A stretch of DNA of 64,000 nt from Hippasteria phrygiana (taxonomy: Eukaryota; Echinodermata; Asteroidea; Valvatida; Goniasteridae), in the NCBI GenBank assembly GCA_037893225.1, contig JAZGUH010000624.1:62001-126000 (forward strand), written 5' to 3'. Made by a program: the position numbers and the translations under genes. A model generated the notes under the pieces. It ran no database searches. It had not been told where the DNA came from and saw only the letters and a list, made by a program, of their open reading frames with translations. Below, one piece after another: positions 1 through 10,798 of the stretch (positions are counted from its first letter, which is position 1; the number at the start of each line of letters is the position of its first letter).

Positions 1-633
1 TCACCATACCATGGCCCAGTTGCATTGTGGGTATGACCCCTGACCCGCATACATTTGCATACAACCGGAGGAATTCCTCCGAAATTTATTACCTGCTACC
101 GGTCCCTACTTTTGAAATCCGAAGGACAATGTAGGGACCGGGAACCAGTCTAGGGGACACCGTTTATACAATTAAGTGATAAAAAGTTCTTGATTTTTTT
201 AATGAAAGAATAGTACTTTGATAATAAAAGCTCGACCAAAATCACAGGATTGAGATAGCTGTAACCGTTACATAAGGTAAATTACTCCACGCCGGAACAC
301 TCAACAGCTGTGCATTAATTCACGCGTAGGAATATCAATGTTAAGCGGTCTCGCGGATTAAGACATGTTATTACAAAAGTAAAAACTAGACAGACAGGCC
401 GTTTTATCAAAGCTACAACTGTTTGTCGTATCTGGGCAAATATCTCAACGTCTGATCTGACGAAACATCCTGGGTGACGACATCGACATGGGAGAGTTTA
501 CTGCATCATTCTACTGGTGAGTTTATGGTTATAACAAGTTATTTTCGTGAAAATGTGAGGACGTACGTTTGCGTATTTCACTATTTGGCCCACCATTCCT
601 CCATCATGTCCATGGGCCTACACAGACGCCACT

Positions 634-1399
634 CACGTTTCTACTGTGCGCACGAAAACCGCTGAACGGTTTTCCCCCAAAATCCCACTAAGCCTCATTT
701 ACATCCTCACCTTGTGTGCGCCAAGCAAAAAATCGCCTGAAGCGGTTCCAATTTTCGAAAAAGGTGGAAAAAAATCTCCGATACGTACTGACAGCGAATG
801 ACACGACATGCATGATGCGACTGTTGCCGGCCGGCCGGGTCATGTGCGCGGGTCCGACCAGACAAGCTCATGATTATTCATGTCAAAAATCTGAAGTACG
901 GCGCGCACGGCATGCGCTGCCGTCGTGTCCATTCCCCGTCCGCATCGCGCGCATCGATCACTAGTGCATGTACTGGAAACATGTACATGTACGTGTATAT
1001 GTGTACGTGTATATGTGTACGTGTACGTAGTGATCGATGCGCGCGATGCGGACAGTAACGGACACGACGGCAGTTGTGTTTGCATGCCGTGCGCGCCGTA
1101 CTTAAGATTTTTGACATGAATAATCATGAGCTTGTCTGGTCCATGGAGGTATTAATACCTCCATGTCTGGTCCGACCCGCGCACATCACCCGGCCGGCCG
1201 GCAACAGTCAGTCGCATTGTGCATGTCGTGTCATTCGCTGTCAGTACGGATCGAAGAAATTTGTTCACCTTTTTTCGAAAATTTGAACCGCTTCAGGCGA
1301 TTTTTTGCTTGGCGCACACAAGGTGAGGATGTAAATGAGGCTTAGTGGGATTTTGGGGGAAAACCGTTCAGCGGTTTTCGTGCGCACAGTAGAAACGTG
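634..1399. repeat. Large imperfect palindrome (~330-bp arms)
   Basis: The left arm (about 634-964) is the reverse complement of the right arm (about 1030-1399). Both outer ends carry CACGTTTCTACTGTGCGCAC or its complement, and the centre is a short (ACGTGT)n-type tract. The outer ~110 bp of the right arm recurs at 44108-44230. The right arm differs from the left by one insertion, the 24-bp micro-palindrome at 1142-1165. It is probably a foldback or MITE-like element; no target duplication was identified. Small reading frames here are not convincing genes. Confidence 0.85.
1142..1165. mobile_element. Micro-palindromic insertion M1 (24 bp, 7-bp TSD)
   Basis: A perfect 24-bp palindrome begins CATGGAGGTATT and continues with its own reverse complement. 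It is flanked by exact 7-bp direct repeats TCTGGTC (1135-1141 and 1166-1172). The opposite arm of the surrounding palindrome carries the uninterrupted sequence with a single copy of the 7-mer, so this is an insertion with a visible empty site. Four relatives lie at 13210, 42889, 42983 and 43230. Confidence 0.85.
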
Positions 1400-1715
1400 A
1401 TTGCATGGGAATGACTTTCTTATTCTTGCTGTACTAGCCTATGGGGAACCCCATAGTTCTAGGGGTACCCCGCGTCTTGGTGATATGGTAGGGATATCGG
1501 GTCTGTCTCGTCGCGGGACACGGACGGTACTCGTGCAGTGGATGTCCGCGGGGCCAGCCTGGCGCCAACGCATTGTGTGGTACAAGAAGGTCTGGTTCCC
1601 AATGCTGTTTTTGTATCATGATCATATATAGATATCGGTTCGTGTGCCTCATCAAGCCTCAAAATGTATTGCCAAATAGACGTGAACATATAGGGGACGA
1701 TTTACTACTGGAAAT
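1400..1715. repeat. Dispersed repeat S, copy 1, left part
   Basis: The stretch around 1460-1610 (sharing for example CCAGCCTGGC, CAACGCATTGTGTGGTACAA and GGTCTGGTTCCCAATGCTGT) matches 35936-36062. The repeat resumes at 3063 after foldback element FB1. About 80 bp near 1618-1704 is absent from the other copy. No gene was seen. Confidence 0.8.
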
Positions 1716-1726
1716 GCTTTACAGTC

Positions 1727-2006
1727 ACTTCGCCCAAAAACCACATCGCCCTCAACCACTTCGCCCTCAACCACTTCGCCCAAATCCCACTTCGCCCAAA
1801 CGCCACTTCGCCCAAACGCCACTTCGCCCAATTACTACTTCGCCCAAAAACCACTTCGCCCAAAAACCACTTCGCCCAAAAACCACTTCGCCCAAAAACC
1901 ACTTCGCCCAAAAACCACTTCGCCCAAAAACCACTTCGCCCAAAAACCACTTCGCCCAAAAACCACTTCGCCCAAAAACCACTTCGCCCAAAAACCACTT
2001 CGCCCA
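1727..2006. repeat. Tandem array of 16-bp unit (left arm of FB1)
   Basis: The unit CTTCGCCCAAAAACCA is repeated about 17 times, nearly perfect at the inner end and variant (CCCTCAACC, CCCAAACGCC, CCCAATTACT) at the outer end. The outer variants occur in the same order in the right arm, so the arms share an ancestor and the inner part has since expanded. Frames that translate the unit repetitively are artefacts. Confidence 0.95.
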
Positions 2007-2195
2007 TGCCCGATCCGTATGCCTTATTTTCATTTTATTAGTTCGTTACATACATCATAATCCCTCATATCAGTTAAGATGTTACATTATAAATGTTTGT
2101 AAAAAATTACATTGTAAATTTCACGCAATTTTTATAAAAACCTCTTGGAAAATATATCAATTTTAAAAATCGTAATCATTTGAATGACCACTTGA

Positions 2196-2381
2196 CAGGG
2201 GCGGATCTAGGTTTTCACTAAGGGGGGGGGGGGGGGGGTTACATGAGGTGATAGGCGCTGGCCTACACACCCCATCGTGCCGAATTTTCGACACCCGACA
2301 CTATTTTTAATTTTTTCTCAGCCCAAGGGGGGGTTTAAACCCCCAACTCCCCCCCCCCCCCCCCCCGTAGATCCGCCACTG
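2196..2381. mobile_element. Poly-G/poly-C MITE nested in FB1
   Basis: Terminal inverted repeats CAGGGGCGGATCTAGG and GTAGATCCGCCACTG enclose a G-run (from 2222) and a C-run (from 2349). It resembles the CAGTGGCGTA hAT family elsewhere in the window but ends in the variant GGCGGATCTA. Only CTTGA is shared by the flanks, so no clear 8-bp duplication is visible. Confidence 0.6.
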
Positions 2382-2865
2382 CTTGATGAAAATAATTGCC
2401 CATATATAAGGCATATTACTAATAAGAAAAGAAAAGCATGGTCACAAAAAGGATGTCACAAAACTCAATTTAAGAACGCAAATACAGTCTTGAATGCACC
2501 ATAATTTGAATATGACCAAATAAACGAAAACGGCAAATTGCCCGCCAGGAAAACCTATATTACAAACACGACTATATATGGCATTAATATTTACACGCAT
2601 ACAAGTACCCACACAAATAAATTAAATCTGCATATATACAATAACTTAGGTTTTAACTTATTCCAGTATTGTCGTGATTCCTGCTTTACCGTACGGGCGG
2701 GAAGGGCGAAAAAAACACCGCGAAAGTCATTTTGTACTTTCGAAAAACACGGATAGGCCCTATCCTTTTTTGGCTTAAAACTCTTCCAGGGCAGTGGCGG
2801 TGCATGTTTTTTAAAAAGTCTCAGTAACATTCAGTTAGAACTGATAAATACACTGGTAAGTGTTT

Positions 2866-3052
2866 TTTGGGCGAAGTGGTTTTTGGGCGAAGTGGTTTAT
2901 GGGCGAAGTGGTTTTTGGGCGAAGTAGTAATTGGGCGAAGTGGCGTTTGGGCGAAGGGGTAATTGGGCGAAGTGGGGTTTGGGCGAAGTGGCGTTTGGGC
3001 GAAGTGGTTGAGGGCGAAGTGGTTGAGGGCGATGTGGTTTTTGGGCGAAGTG
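2866..3052. repeat. Inverted tandem array of 16-bp unit (right arm of FB1)
   Basis: About 12 copies of the complementary unit TTTTTGGGCGAAGTGG, inverted relative to 1727-2006. The outermost variants mirror the left array (GGTTGAGGGCGAAGTGG next to the terminus). Confidence 0.95.
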
Positions 3053-3062
3053 ACCGACAACC

Positions 3063-3249
3063 CTGGAAATATGTCTATGTTTCGCGGGTCAGATGTCAGG
3101 GGTCAGAGGCCAATTTTTTTTTTGTAATCACTACTCACTAATTACAACACATTATACGTGGTTTTTTGCATGAACAACTCTTATAAACGATAAGGAACAT
3201 TTCGAAACGGCAAAATTTCATGACATTTGAAGGCAATGTGTCCCTTGAA
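3063..3249. repeat. Dispersed repeat S, copy 1, right part
   Basis: Matches 36068-36258: TATGTCTATGTTTCGCGGGT, the GGTCAGAGGC segment, CACTACTCACTAATTACAAC and CATTTGAAGGCAATGTGTCC. This is the continuation of 1400-1715 across FB1. Confidence 0.85.
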
Positions 3250-3416
3250 GGGCCGGTCACACTGGCCACGATAACGAAGACGATAACGAAAACTGTGAGA
3301 ATAAACGGCATTGATTGGTGGAATTGTCGCGCGTGTAATACGCGCGCGTTCCATCCACCAATAGGGAGGGTTTATTCGCATCGTTTTCGTTATCGTGGCC
3401 AGTGTGACCAGCCCTT
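3250..3416. mobile_element. MITE with ~30-bp terminal inverted repeats
   Basis: The left end GGGCCGGTCACACTGGCCAC, followed by GATAACGA, is mirrored at the right by TCGTTATC and GTGGCCAGTGTGACC. The interior has a GC-rich inverted core (GCGCGTGTAATACGCGCGC). It abuts repeat S at a GTGTCCCTT motif. No coding capacity. Confidence 0.75.
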
Positions 3417-4046
3417 TAGTGCGTGTGCTGCGCTTCCAGCAGCCTGCATTGGGCCTGATAAGTCCGTGCGTCCCAAACATTACTAAACAGTCATCAGCTT
3501 AAAAAACAAAAAACAGACTCGCCGGAAAAAGGCAAAAGAATACATTGTTGGCCTTGGATTTAAGCATCTCATGCAAGAGTTATTACGACTGTACAGTACG
3601 AAAAATTGAAATGATACGTCAGTGAATGACGTGGACCCATGAAAATCTTTCGGCGAAAACGGCAAGTCAGTAAATTCACTTGCCAAAATATTTTAATCTG
3701 TGACATGAGAAAAGAAAACTTAATAAAGTCAATAAAAAAAGATGAATGTTGACTAACATGCCCAGGGAAAACAAAATTTTGACTGGCATTTCACGTCTGA
3801 AGAGGCCAACTACAAGATAATTACAAATTGACGAACTGCATTATGGGTAATAGTGAAGCGATTTTCAAATTTCCTTTTTGACTATTGCAAAATTATGGAC
3901 ATTGAAATTTGTGAACAAATATAGAAAACTAATTTGGTTGCACTAGGATTAATTCTTATTTAATCAAGTGATCCGGAAACGTCAATGATCCGGAACTGTC
4001 GCACTGACTGTATGAACGTGTAACCTCGCGTGGACTGATGTTTTTT

Positions 4047-6036
4047 TTCTCGAAACCTTGGCTTCGTCTCCGACTTCTGAATAACTGAGAAGCAAACCAA
4101 ATGTAACTAGAGGTTTTTCGTCAATATGACGAAAAAAGCTGCTCCTCAAGGATGTTTATGATGTGCATCGTATAAATCTATATATACTAGCACACATACA
4201 AGTAAATATGGCTCAGGTGAAAGTGTGGCCACATCCCGATATTTAACCCAATCGGAGCTGTATGTCTGTAGATTTAGGCCTTAGAAAAATCCGAGTTTAA
4301 TGTAACGTCATATGACACGTGATGACGTCATCATTTCGTCAGTTCAATTTCCATCTATCACACATGATGGTCTGAGCACATACCGAGATTCAGCTTAATC
4401 GGACCTGTAGTTCTAAAGATGTAGGCCTTAGAAAAATGCACCTTAAATGTGACGTCGTATGGCACGGGATGACGTCATCATTATGTCAGTTAAATTTTCA
4501 TCTATCACACATGATGGTCTAGGCGCATCCCAAAATTCAATCCAATCGGTATAGTTCTCTAGATGTGGGCTTTAGAAAATTGCACCTTTAATGTGACGTC
4601 ATATGGCACGCGCTGATGTCATTACGTAAGTTTAATTTTCCTGTGTAACACATGATGGTCTGGGCAGATCCCGAGATTTAACCCAATCGGACCTGTAGTT
4701 CTAAAGATTTAGGCCTTAGAAAAATGCACCTTTAATGTGACGTCATATGGCACGCGCTGATGTCATTACGTAAGTTTAATTTTCCTGTGTAACACATGAT
4801 GGTCTGGGCAGATCCCGAGATTTAACCCAATCGGACCTGTAGTTCTAAAGATTTAGGCCTTAGAAAAATGCACCTTTAATGTGACGTCATATATCACGTG
4901 ATGACGTCATCATTTCGTCAGTTTAGTTTGCATCTATCACACATCATGGTCTTAGCACATACCGAAATTCAGCCCAATCGGACTTGCAATTCTGTAGATG
5001 TAGGCCTTAAAAAATGCACCATTAATCACGTTGGAATTGTCTGAAATCATAGTCACGAGATGGCGCTATACACATTTCCAGCTCAGACACTTTAGCAGAA
5101 TATCTAAATTCCACCTCATTCTTGGAAATTCTGCAACCGCTAAGGTTGTCTGCTGCCCTCAACACATTGGTAGATATGCCCTAACGTGCGGGATGAATTA
5201 GACTACTTCCCGCACCATACGTTATATCCTAATCCTGTATTAGAAGTCCGAAGGACAAAGGAAGGACCGATAACGAGTCTAAATCAGTCTGCACATAAAT
5301 TCACACGCGCTACAAAATACCCACGGTTACTGCCTTCCCAGAATTCTTATGTTATCTTATTGCTTTTCGCTAAATTTTGAAATGGGCCTTATTTCACACT
5401 GAAATGAGCCACGATCATTTCCGCTTGCAGTAAGGTCGACCAAAATACAATGTATGAATTGTCTTATGCTTGCTGTCATAGGAGGTTGCTAAACACGCAA
5501 AATCGTGCTTTAAGTTAATGGCCTCCAGATGACGTCATGATGACGTCACGAATATTTTACTCAAACAGAAACATCTTTGCCGCCCAACTAATGCTTTGCA
5601 ATAGATATAAACTTCACATCTCGATTGGTTTTTCAGATATTGAGCCTGCAAGCGTGGAAAATTAAATATTCATGAGGCCACAATTTGAAAACTACTGACG
5701 TCATCGCTTTAGGACCATCTACGCTATATGGTCTTTGTTGTGACAACTCGAGGGGACAACACGAGCTTTAACAGTATGAAATTAGGTGGGAAAGGAAGTT
5801 GTGTACTAAACCTATGGCAAAAAGGGCAGAAGAAAAAAAAAAAAAATCTTAACGAAAACAATAGCTGCTCCGCAGCGCTTCGCGCCGGAGCAGCTAAATA
5901 TTCTAATGTTTGCTTTCATATCGAATGAATGTTCCTGAAACAAAACATGCACAAATTTAGAATATTTCTATTTGGTTTATTGCTTCTCAAGTCGGAGACG
6001 AAGCCGAGATCGAGACGAAGCCAAGGTTTTGAAAAA
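4047..6036. mobile_element. ~2-kb TIR element carrying CRE-rich repeats
   Basis: The left segment 4054-4102 (AACCTTGGCTTCGTCTCCGA, then AGAAGCAAACCAAAT) is the reverse complement of 5969-6028 (ATTTGGTTT...GCTTCTC, then TCGGAGACGAAGCCAAGGTT). Between them lie the TGACGTCA-rich repeats (about 4290-5040), a region (5390-5560) related to 62030-62180, and a short hairpin TTTTCGTCAATATGACGAAAA near 4119. No transposase frame was found. Confidence 0.65.
4240..5040. repeat. CRE-rich tandem repeats with exact 143-bp duplication
   Basis: Degenerate units contain TGACGTCA next to conserved phrases such as CCAATCGGACCTGTAGTTCT and TAGGCCTTAGAAAAATGCAC. One unit is duplicated almost exactly with a 143-bp period (CGTCATATGGCACGCGCTGA starts at 4598 and 4741), showing recent tandem expansion. 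Related families occur at 23.6-25.6 and 61.2-64.0 kb. Confidence 0.85.
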
Positions 6037-6126
6037 AACCACAATTAGGCAGATTCATGAACATTTTAAGTTGCATCAATTCTTTTAAATCATTGGAAAC
6101 AGTAAAAAATTACAAATAAAATGAGG

Positions 6127-6511
6127 GAAAGAGTACTTTTATAGTCTTTATTACTCCCCACCAAAATTATTCAGGAACAGTAAAATCTTGGAAAATAACC
6201 AACCCTTCTTGAGAACAACCAACCCTTCTTGAGAACAACTGTCTAAACATGTGGCACAACCTGTTATTTCAAGATTTATGTCAGCAAAATCTGTAAAGAA
6301 TGAAGCAGAAATCAACATGTATATGTGCCACTTTGAGTGACCATACAATGTGCACAGAAAACACAAGCTTTCCTCCGGATTGCACGAACATTTCCCGACT
6401 AAAGTCTCAAAATTAAACATTGTACATTTCTTAACACAAATGAATGGTTATTTTCCAAGATTTTGCTGTTCCCGACTAATATTAGTGGGGGTATTAAAGT
6501 AAAATCTTTCC
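6127..6511. mobile_element. MITE family X, copy 1
   Basis: About 385 bp ending in inverted AT-rich termini: GAAAGAGTACTTTTATAG, and at the right GTATTAAAGTAAAATCTTTC. Inside is an AAAATCTTGGAAAATAACC-type segment. Copy 2 is at 13450-13845. Non-coding. Confidence 0.65.
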
Positions 6512-7575
6512 AAAATGAGGGGTCAATGGTCACGATAGGTTAACCATGGAGGAGGGAAAGTGCAAAGTTATATATTTTTGTGATTTAAATTTGTGGTCAT
6601 TTTGGAGGACAATTTCAGTTAAAGTAGTGTTGGCTATTATTCTTTTTTGATGGGCTTTGGTTCATTTAGTTTAATATTTACAAGCCCATTCATAGCTTGT
6701 TTTGAATTGAATCATAACTTAATTTCAGCAAAAGCCATCTTGGAAAACATTTGCAGTGATGGGAGCAGCCATCTGAGAAAACATTGCCTACCATGATCTA
6801 AAATAGAAGTAATGAACAAAAAGGCATTCTTCCATCCCTTTTTTAAAAACAAAAATTAATAATTTAAAAAATGTGAAATGTGCTTTAATAGCTTGAGGCA
6901 TTTGTAAAAAAAAATCTAAACTGTACCAAATGTTAGGATTGTTGAAATTGTTTTGCAAATCACGGGCTTGAGGCTGTTTCTGTACATAAACGTAACTAAC
7001 AAATTAAACAGTTGTGTAAACCAAATTTATTCGAATTTGTCTCAATGTCTCATATCTTGTATTTTCTGCTCTTTTCTTGTACAGCGGTGTACATGTACTT
7101 CACTTGAAGAGGAGCATGAAGGAGTTGCAGCTGATTTATCTACAAGTACAAGAGGATGCCATGCTTGGAACTGACTAGCTACCTAGCTTCGTTGTTGGGC
7201 GGATTAACAAGAGTCCTACCTTCATAAAGTTTCAAAGAGGAGATGAATTTAATTGTTTGTCACAAATATGTAGGGCCTATTACAATCTTATAGGAGTGTA
7301 TGGAAAAATCAGAAATTACATTTGGTAATTCTTGTGATTAAAATTCAAAATATATTTCTGTCCGAGGTGCCTACAGAAATGCCCAGCATTATTATGTATT
7401 ATGGAAACAGCCTAAGAAACCAATTATTGACAACAATTCGGATGTTTTCCCCAAAGAATATAATTTAAAATGTTGCTGCTGGAATTGTGATACATGTAGT
7501 AACCATGTTATTTTGTCATCTTGCAGTTGGATAACTTTTGGAGAAAACACATGGGGTTCACGGGAACTAGCCACG

Positions 7576-7998
7576 GGGGGGGCCACGGGGGGGGGGGGGG
7601 GGTGCACGGGGGGGGTGCACGGGGGGGGCGCACGGGGGGGTGCACGGGGGGGGTGCACGGGGGGGGGTGCACGGGGGGGGTGCACGGGGGGGGGGGGTGC
7701 ACGGGGGGGGTGCACGGGGGGGGGGGTGCATGGGGGGGGTGCACGGGGGGGGTGCACGGGGGGGGTGCACGGGGGGGGTGCACGGGGGGGGTGCATGGGG
7801 GGGGTGCACGGGGGGGGGGGGGGGGGGGTGCATGGGGGGGGGGGGTGCACGGGGGGGGGGGTGCACGGGGGGGGTGCACGGGGGGGGGGGGGTGCACGGG
7901 GGGGGGGGGGGGTGCACGGGGGGGGGGTGCACGGGGGGGTGCACGGGGGGGGGGGGGGTGCACGGGGGGGGTGCATGGGGGGGTGCATGGGGGGTGCA

Positions 7999-8030
<32 letters not shown>

Positions 8031-8465
8031 CGGGGGTGCACGGGGGGGTCGTGGGGGCACGGGGGGGTGCACGGGGGGGTGCACGGGGGGGGTTGCACGG
8101 GGGGGGTGCAAGGGGGGGGGTGCACGGGGGGGTTGCACGGGGGGTGCATGGGGGGGGTGCACGGGGGGGGTGCACGGGGGGGGTGCACGGGGGGGTGCCA
8201 CGGGGGGGGTGCACGGGGGGGGTGCACGGGGGGGGTGCACGGGGGGGGTGCACGGGGGGGGTGCACGGGGGGGGTGCACGGGGGGGGTGCACGGGGGGGG
8301 GGGTGCACGGGGGGGGTGCACGGGGGGGTGCACGGGGGGGGTGCACGGGGGGGTGCACGGGGGGGTGCACGGGGGGGGGTGCACGGGGGGGGTGCACGGG
8401 GGGGGTGCACGGGGGGGGTGCACGGGGGGGGTGCACGGGGGGGGTGCACGGGGGGGGGGGTGCGG
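7576..8465 (+). repeat. GTGCAC(G)n minisatellite (~65 units)
   Basis: About 890 bp of the unit GTGCACGGGGGGG with the G-run varying from about 5 to more than 20. Nearly every unit has a run of at least five G, so the plus strand has extreme G-quadruplex potential. GTGCAC is itself palindromic. Long frames here encode only low-complexity Gly- or Pro-rich peptides in several registers and are not genes. Confidence 0.95.
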
Positions 8466-8826
8466 GAACTTACCCACGGGGAAGGCACGGGAACTTACCC
8501 ACGGGGGCATGGGAACTATACCCACGGGGGGCACGGGAACTATACCCACGGGGGGCACGGAAACTATACCCACGGGGGGCACGGAAACTTACCCACGGGG
8601 GGGGGCACGGGAACTTACCCACGGGAACTTACCCATGGGGGGGGGGGAGCACGGGAACTTACCCACGGGGGGGGGGAGCACGGGAACTTACCCACGGGGG
8701 GGGGGAGCACGGGAACTTACCCACGGGGGGGGGGAGCACGGGAACTTACCCACGGGGGGGGGGGCACGGAAACTATACCCACGGGGGGCACGGAAACTAT
8801 ACCCACGGGGGCACGGAAACTTACAA
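8466..8826 (+). repeat. GGAACTTACCCACGGGG minisatellite
   Basis: Adjoining and evidently related to the G-rich array, with units of about 20-30 bp such as CACGGGAACTTACCCACGGG followed by a variable G-run, and a subtype with GGAACTATACCCACGGGGGG. About 15 units. Confidence 0.9.
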
Positions 8827-9105
8827 AAACATCAGATTTTACCCTTAAAACTACTACAAACTACGCCACCTGCGGAACAAGTGGAGTTCCATGATTAGAT
8901 GGAGTACTAAGGTTCACTTACCATCCGGATAAAAAGTGAAATTTACCGTTCAATTCACAGAGACACCCGTAAGACATGTCTTTTCGCCGTCATGGAGTTC
9001 AAATCGTGACTTCTCGACCTAATGACGTCACCCCTGTGCAAAGTGTGGACGATTCCTATCTGCGAAGGCTGGTCAGCGGCTATTTACTTACAGAAATTAC
9101 GGATT

Positions 9106-9480
9106 TTTAGTTGTCCACTTTTGAGGCGTCAAGAAAAGTCGCAAAATATAACCCAATATTCTGCTAGCAGAAAATTGACATTAATAAAAACGGGTGTTGC
9201 TACTTCTAAAATCTAAATCTCTGCTAGCAGGAAATGGGAATACGGGGTTGTCCACTTTTGGAGCATCATGATTTTTATCAGTAAGAATTTGAGATTTTTA
9301 GTTGTCCACTTTTGAGGCGCCGAGATCGTCAAAGTAAAATCCAAATTTCTGCTAGCAGAAAATTGAGTTTTTTTTAAAACCGGTGTTGCCATTTCTAAAA
9401 TGCTAAAATTCTACTAGCAAAAAATGGGAAAATACGGTTGTCCACTTTTGACGCTCCATAATTGTACATCCCTGGCCGGC
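9106..9480. repeat. 191-bp tandem duplication
   Basis: TTGTCCACTTTT recurs at 9112, 9247, 9303 and 9438, and CTGCTAGCAG at 9159, 9221 and 9350. The spacing of corresponding marks is 191 bp, so two tandem copies of a ~190-bp unit are present. Non-coding. Confidence 0.75.
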
Positions 9481-9872
9481 CGGCCCTTCGACCCGCCGTG
9501 GGCGTGATTTTCGCGGGCGTGTGGAGGAGGCTTTGCTTCGAAGCTGTGGACGTCGGCCAGGCTTCCTTTTTTTAACTCGTAAAAAGCATAGTGCATTCGC
9601 AGGGCTCACTTCCATTTTTTAGGCTGCAGTGATGCAAACTATATAGAGCCATAATCCTTCCTGTATAGCTTCCTATATTTAAAGAAGGATTATGAACGAG
9701 TCCTACTGGACGGTTTGCCAAAAACAAAATGCGACGAAACAAAATCAACAGCCCATACAAAAAACTGGTTCACCCACGAGATGCTGATGGCCCCGGCCCC
9801 CGTTCCCCCATTCGGAAAAATATTGAATTATGAATTAACGTGACGATTAAACTGCTAAATTATAAAAATAAT

Positions 9873-10068
9873 CGCACAAGGCCAGCACAAGACCAGCAGT
9901 CTTAATCTAAGTCTCAAGTTATATTCAAATGAGCTGTAATATAAGCATTCCTTTGTCATGGTTTATGCCCGTTACTTGTGCCTGTTGCAAGCTGGTCTTG
10001 TGCTGGTCTTGTGCCTGGCCTTATGCCTGGCCTTGTGCCTAGCCTTGTGATGGCCTCGACTACAACAC
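9873..10068. repeat. Inverted repeat related to the hAT MITE at 38499-38701
   Basis: Left GCACAAGGCCAGCACAAGAC is mirrored at right by CTTGTGCTGGTCTTGTGC. The interior resembles the 38.5-kb element (CATTCCTTTGTCAT, TTACTTGTG) and the right terminus GGCCTCGACTACAACACTG equals that of the 66-bp element at 44539. The 8-mer GTCCGAGT follows the right end as in repeat R copy 2; the left end with its duplication was not found. Confidence 0.55.
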
Positions 10069-10798
10069 TGGTCCGAGTAATGTTCAGACAAGAACTGAAT
10101 GTATTGGTGGAAATTTGTTTTTCAGGGGTTTTATGTTAGCGATGCTTAACAAAACGAGCCAAGAAAAGACTGAAACTTACCCATTGCGGTTCTTTACAAG
10201 ATGTTCAAAGAGATTGTTTGAGAAAATCGGTAGCAAGTGAACTAGGATGGTTGTTGTAGAGAGGTTGGCGCGTACTAGGCTGGATCATGGAGGCTGGATC
10301 ATGGAGGTTGGATCATGGAGGTTGGATCATAAATTTAGTGTCAAGGCGTTGCCCCATTTATAGTGATGCGTATGGAACTACTTTATGCCACACTGGCTAA
10401 TGAGATGCAAAACAATGTTTTTCAGTAGGAACTATATTTTTCGAGGCAATCCAAAAATATACAAACACATGAAGCGGATGAATACTAGCATTAGACTTGC
10501 GCAGCAAAAATATAGCAGTGACGTCAGCGATATTTCCAGAGCATTACGGTAAGCACTTATAAATCCAGAACCACCAAAATGACATCGTCGCGCGCATCAC
10601 GCCTTGTGCAAATAGTGCCTATTCAATACGGCCTAGTGCATTTTCAGTAATACATGATGATGTCTTTTTGGTGGTTCTGGATAAGTGATTACCGAGCATT
10701 ACATACACTCCGTTCCAATGCGCATGCGATGAATTGTACAGTCCATTCCAATGAAAGTAGGGGGGGGGGGGGGGGGGGCCCTACACCGGCAATGTATA

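Larger units (their letters stand above)
1716..3062. mobile_element. Foldback (TU-like) transposon FB1 with 16-bp array arms
   Basis: The element is flanked by an exact 8-bp duplication CTGGAAAT (1708-1715 and 3063-3070), and the repeat copy at 35.9-36.2 kb has an empty site with one CTGGAAAT. Both ends read inward as GTCACTTCGCCCAAAAACC and run into tandem arrays of a ~16-bp unit ACTTCGCCCAAAAACC: about 17 units at left (1727-2006) and about 12 inverted at right (2866-3052). This matches TU/foldback elements, whose inverted repeats are built of short tandem units. No transposase is present, so it would be non-autonomous. Confidence 0.85.

Noticed and set aside
1573..2166. Frames repeating an FAQKPLRPKTTSPKNH-type peptide
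   Set aside because: Read-through of the 16-bp FB1 array; 16 is not divisible by 3 so all frames stay open.
7392..8898. Several 290-460 aa Gly- or Pro-rich reading frames on both strands
   Set aside because: They are translations of the GTGCAC(G)n minisatellite in multiple frames; no domain, no splice context, G-run length varies freely.
10286..10334. Repeated GGATCATGGAGG as more micro-palindromes
   Set aside because: It is a direct tandem expansion within repeat R (fewer units in the other copy), without the CCTCCATG partner or flanking duplications.
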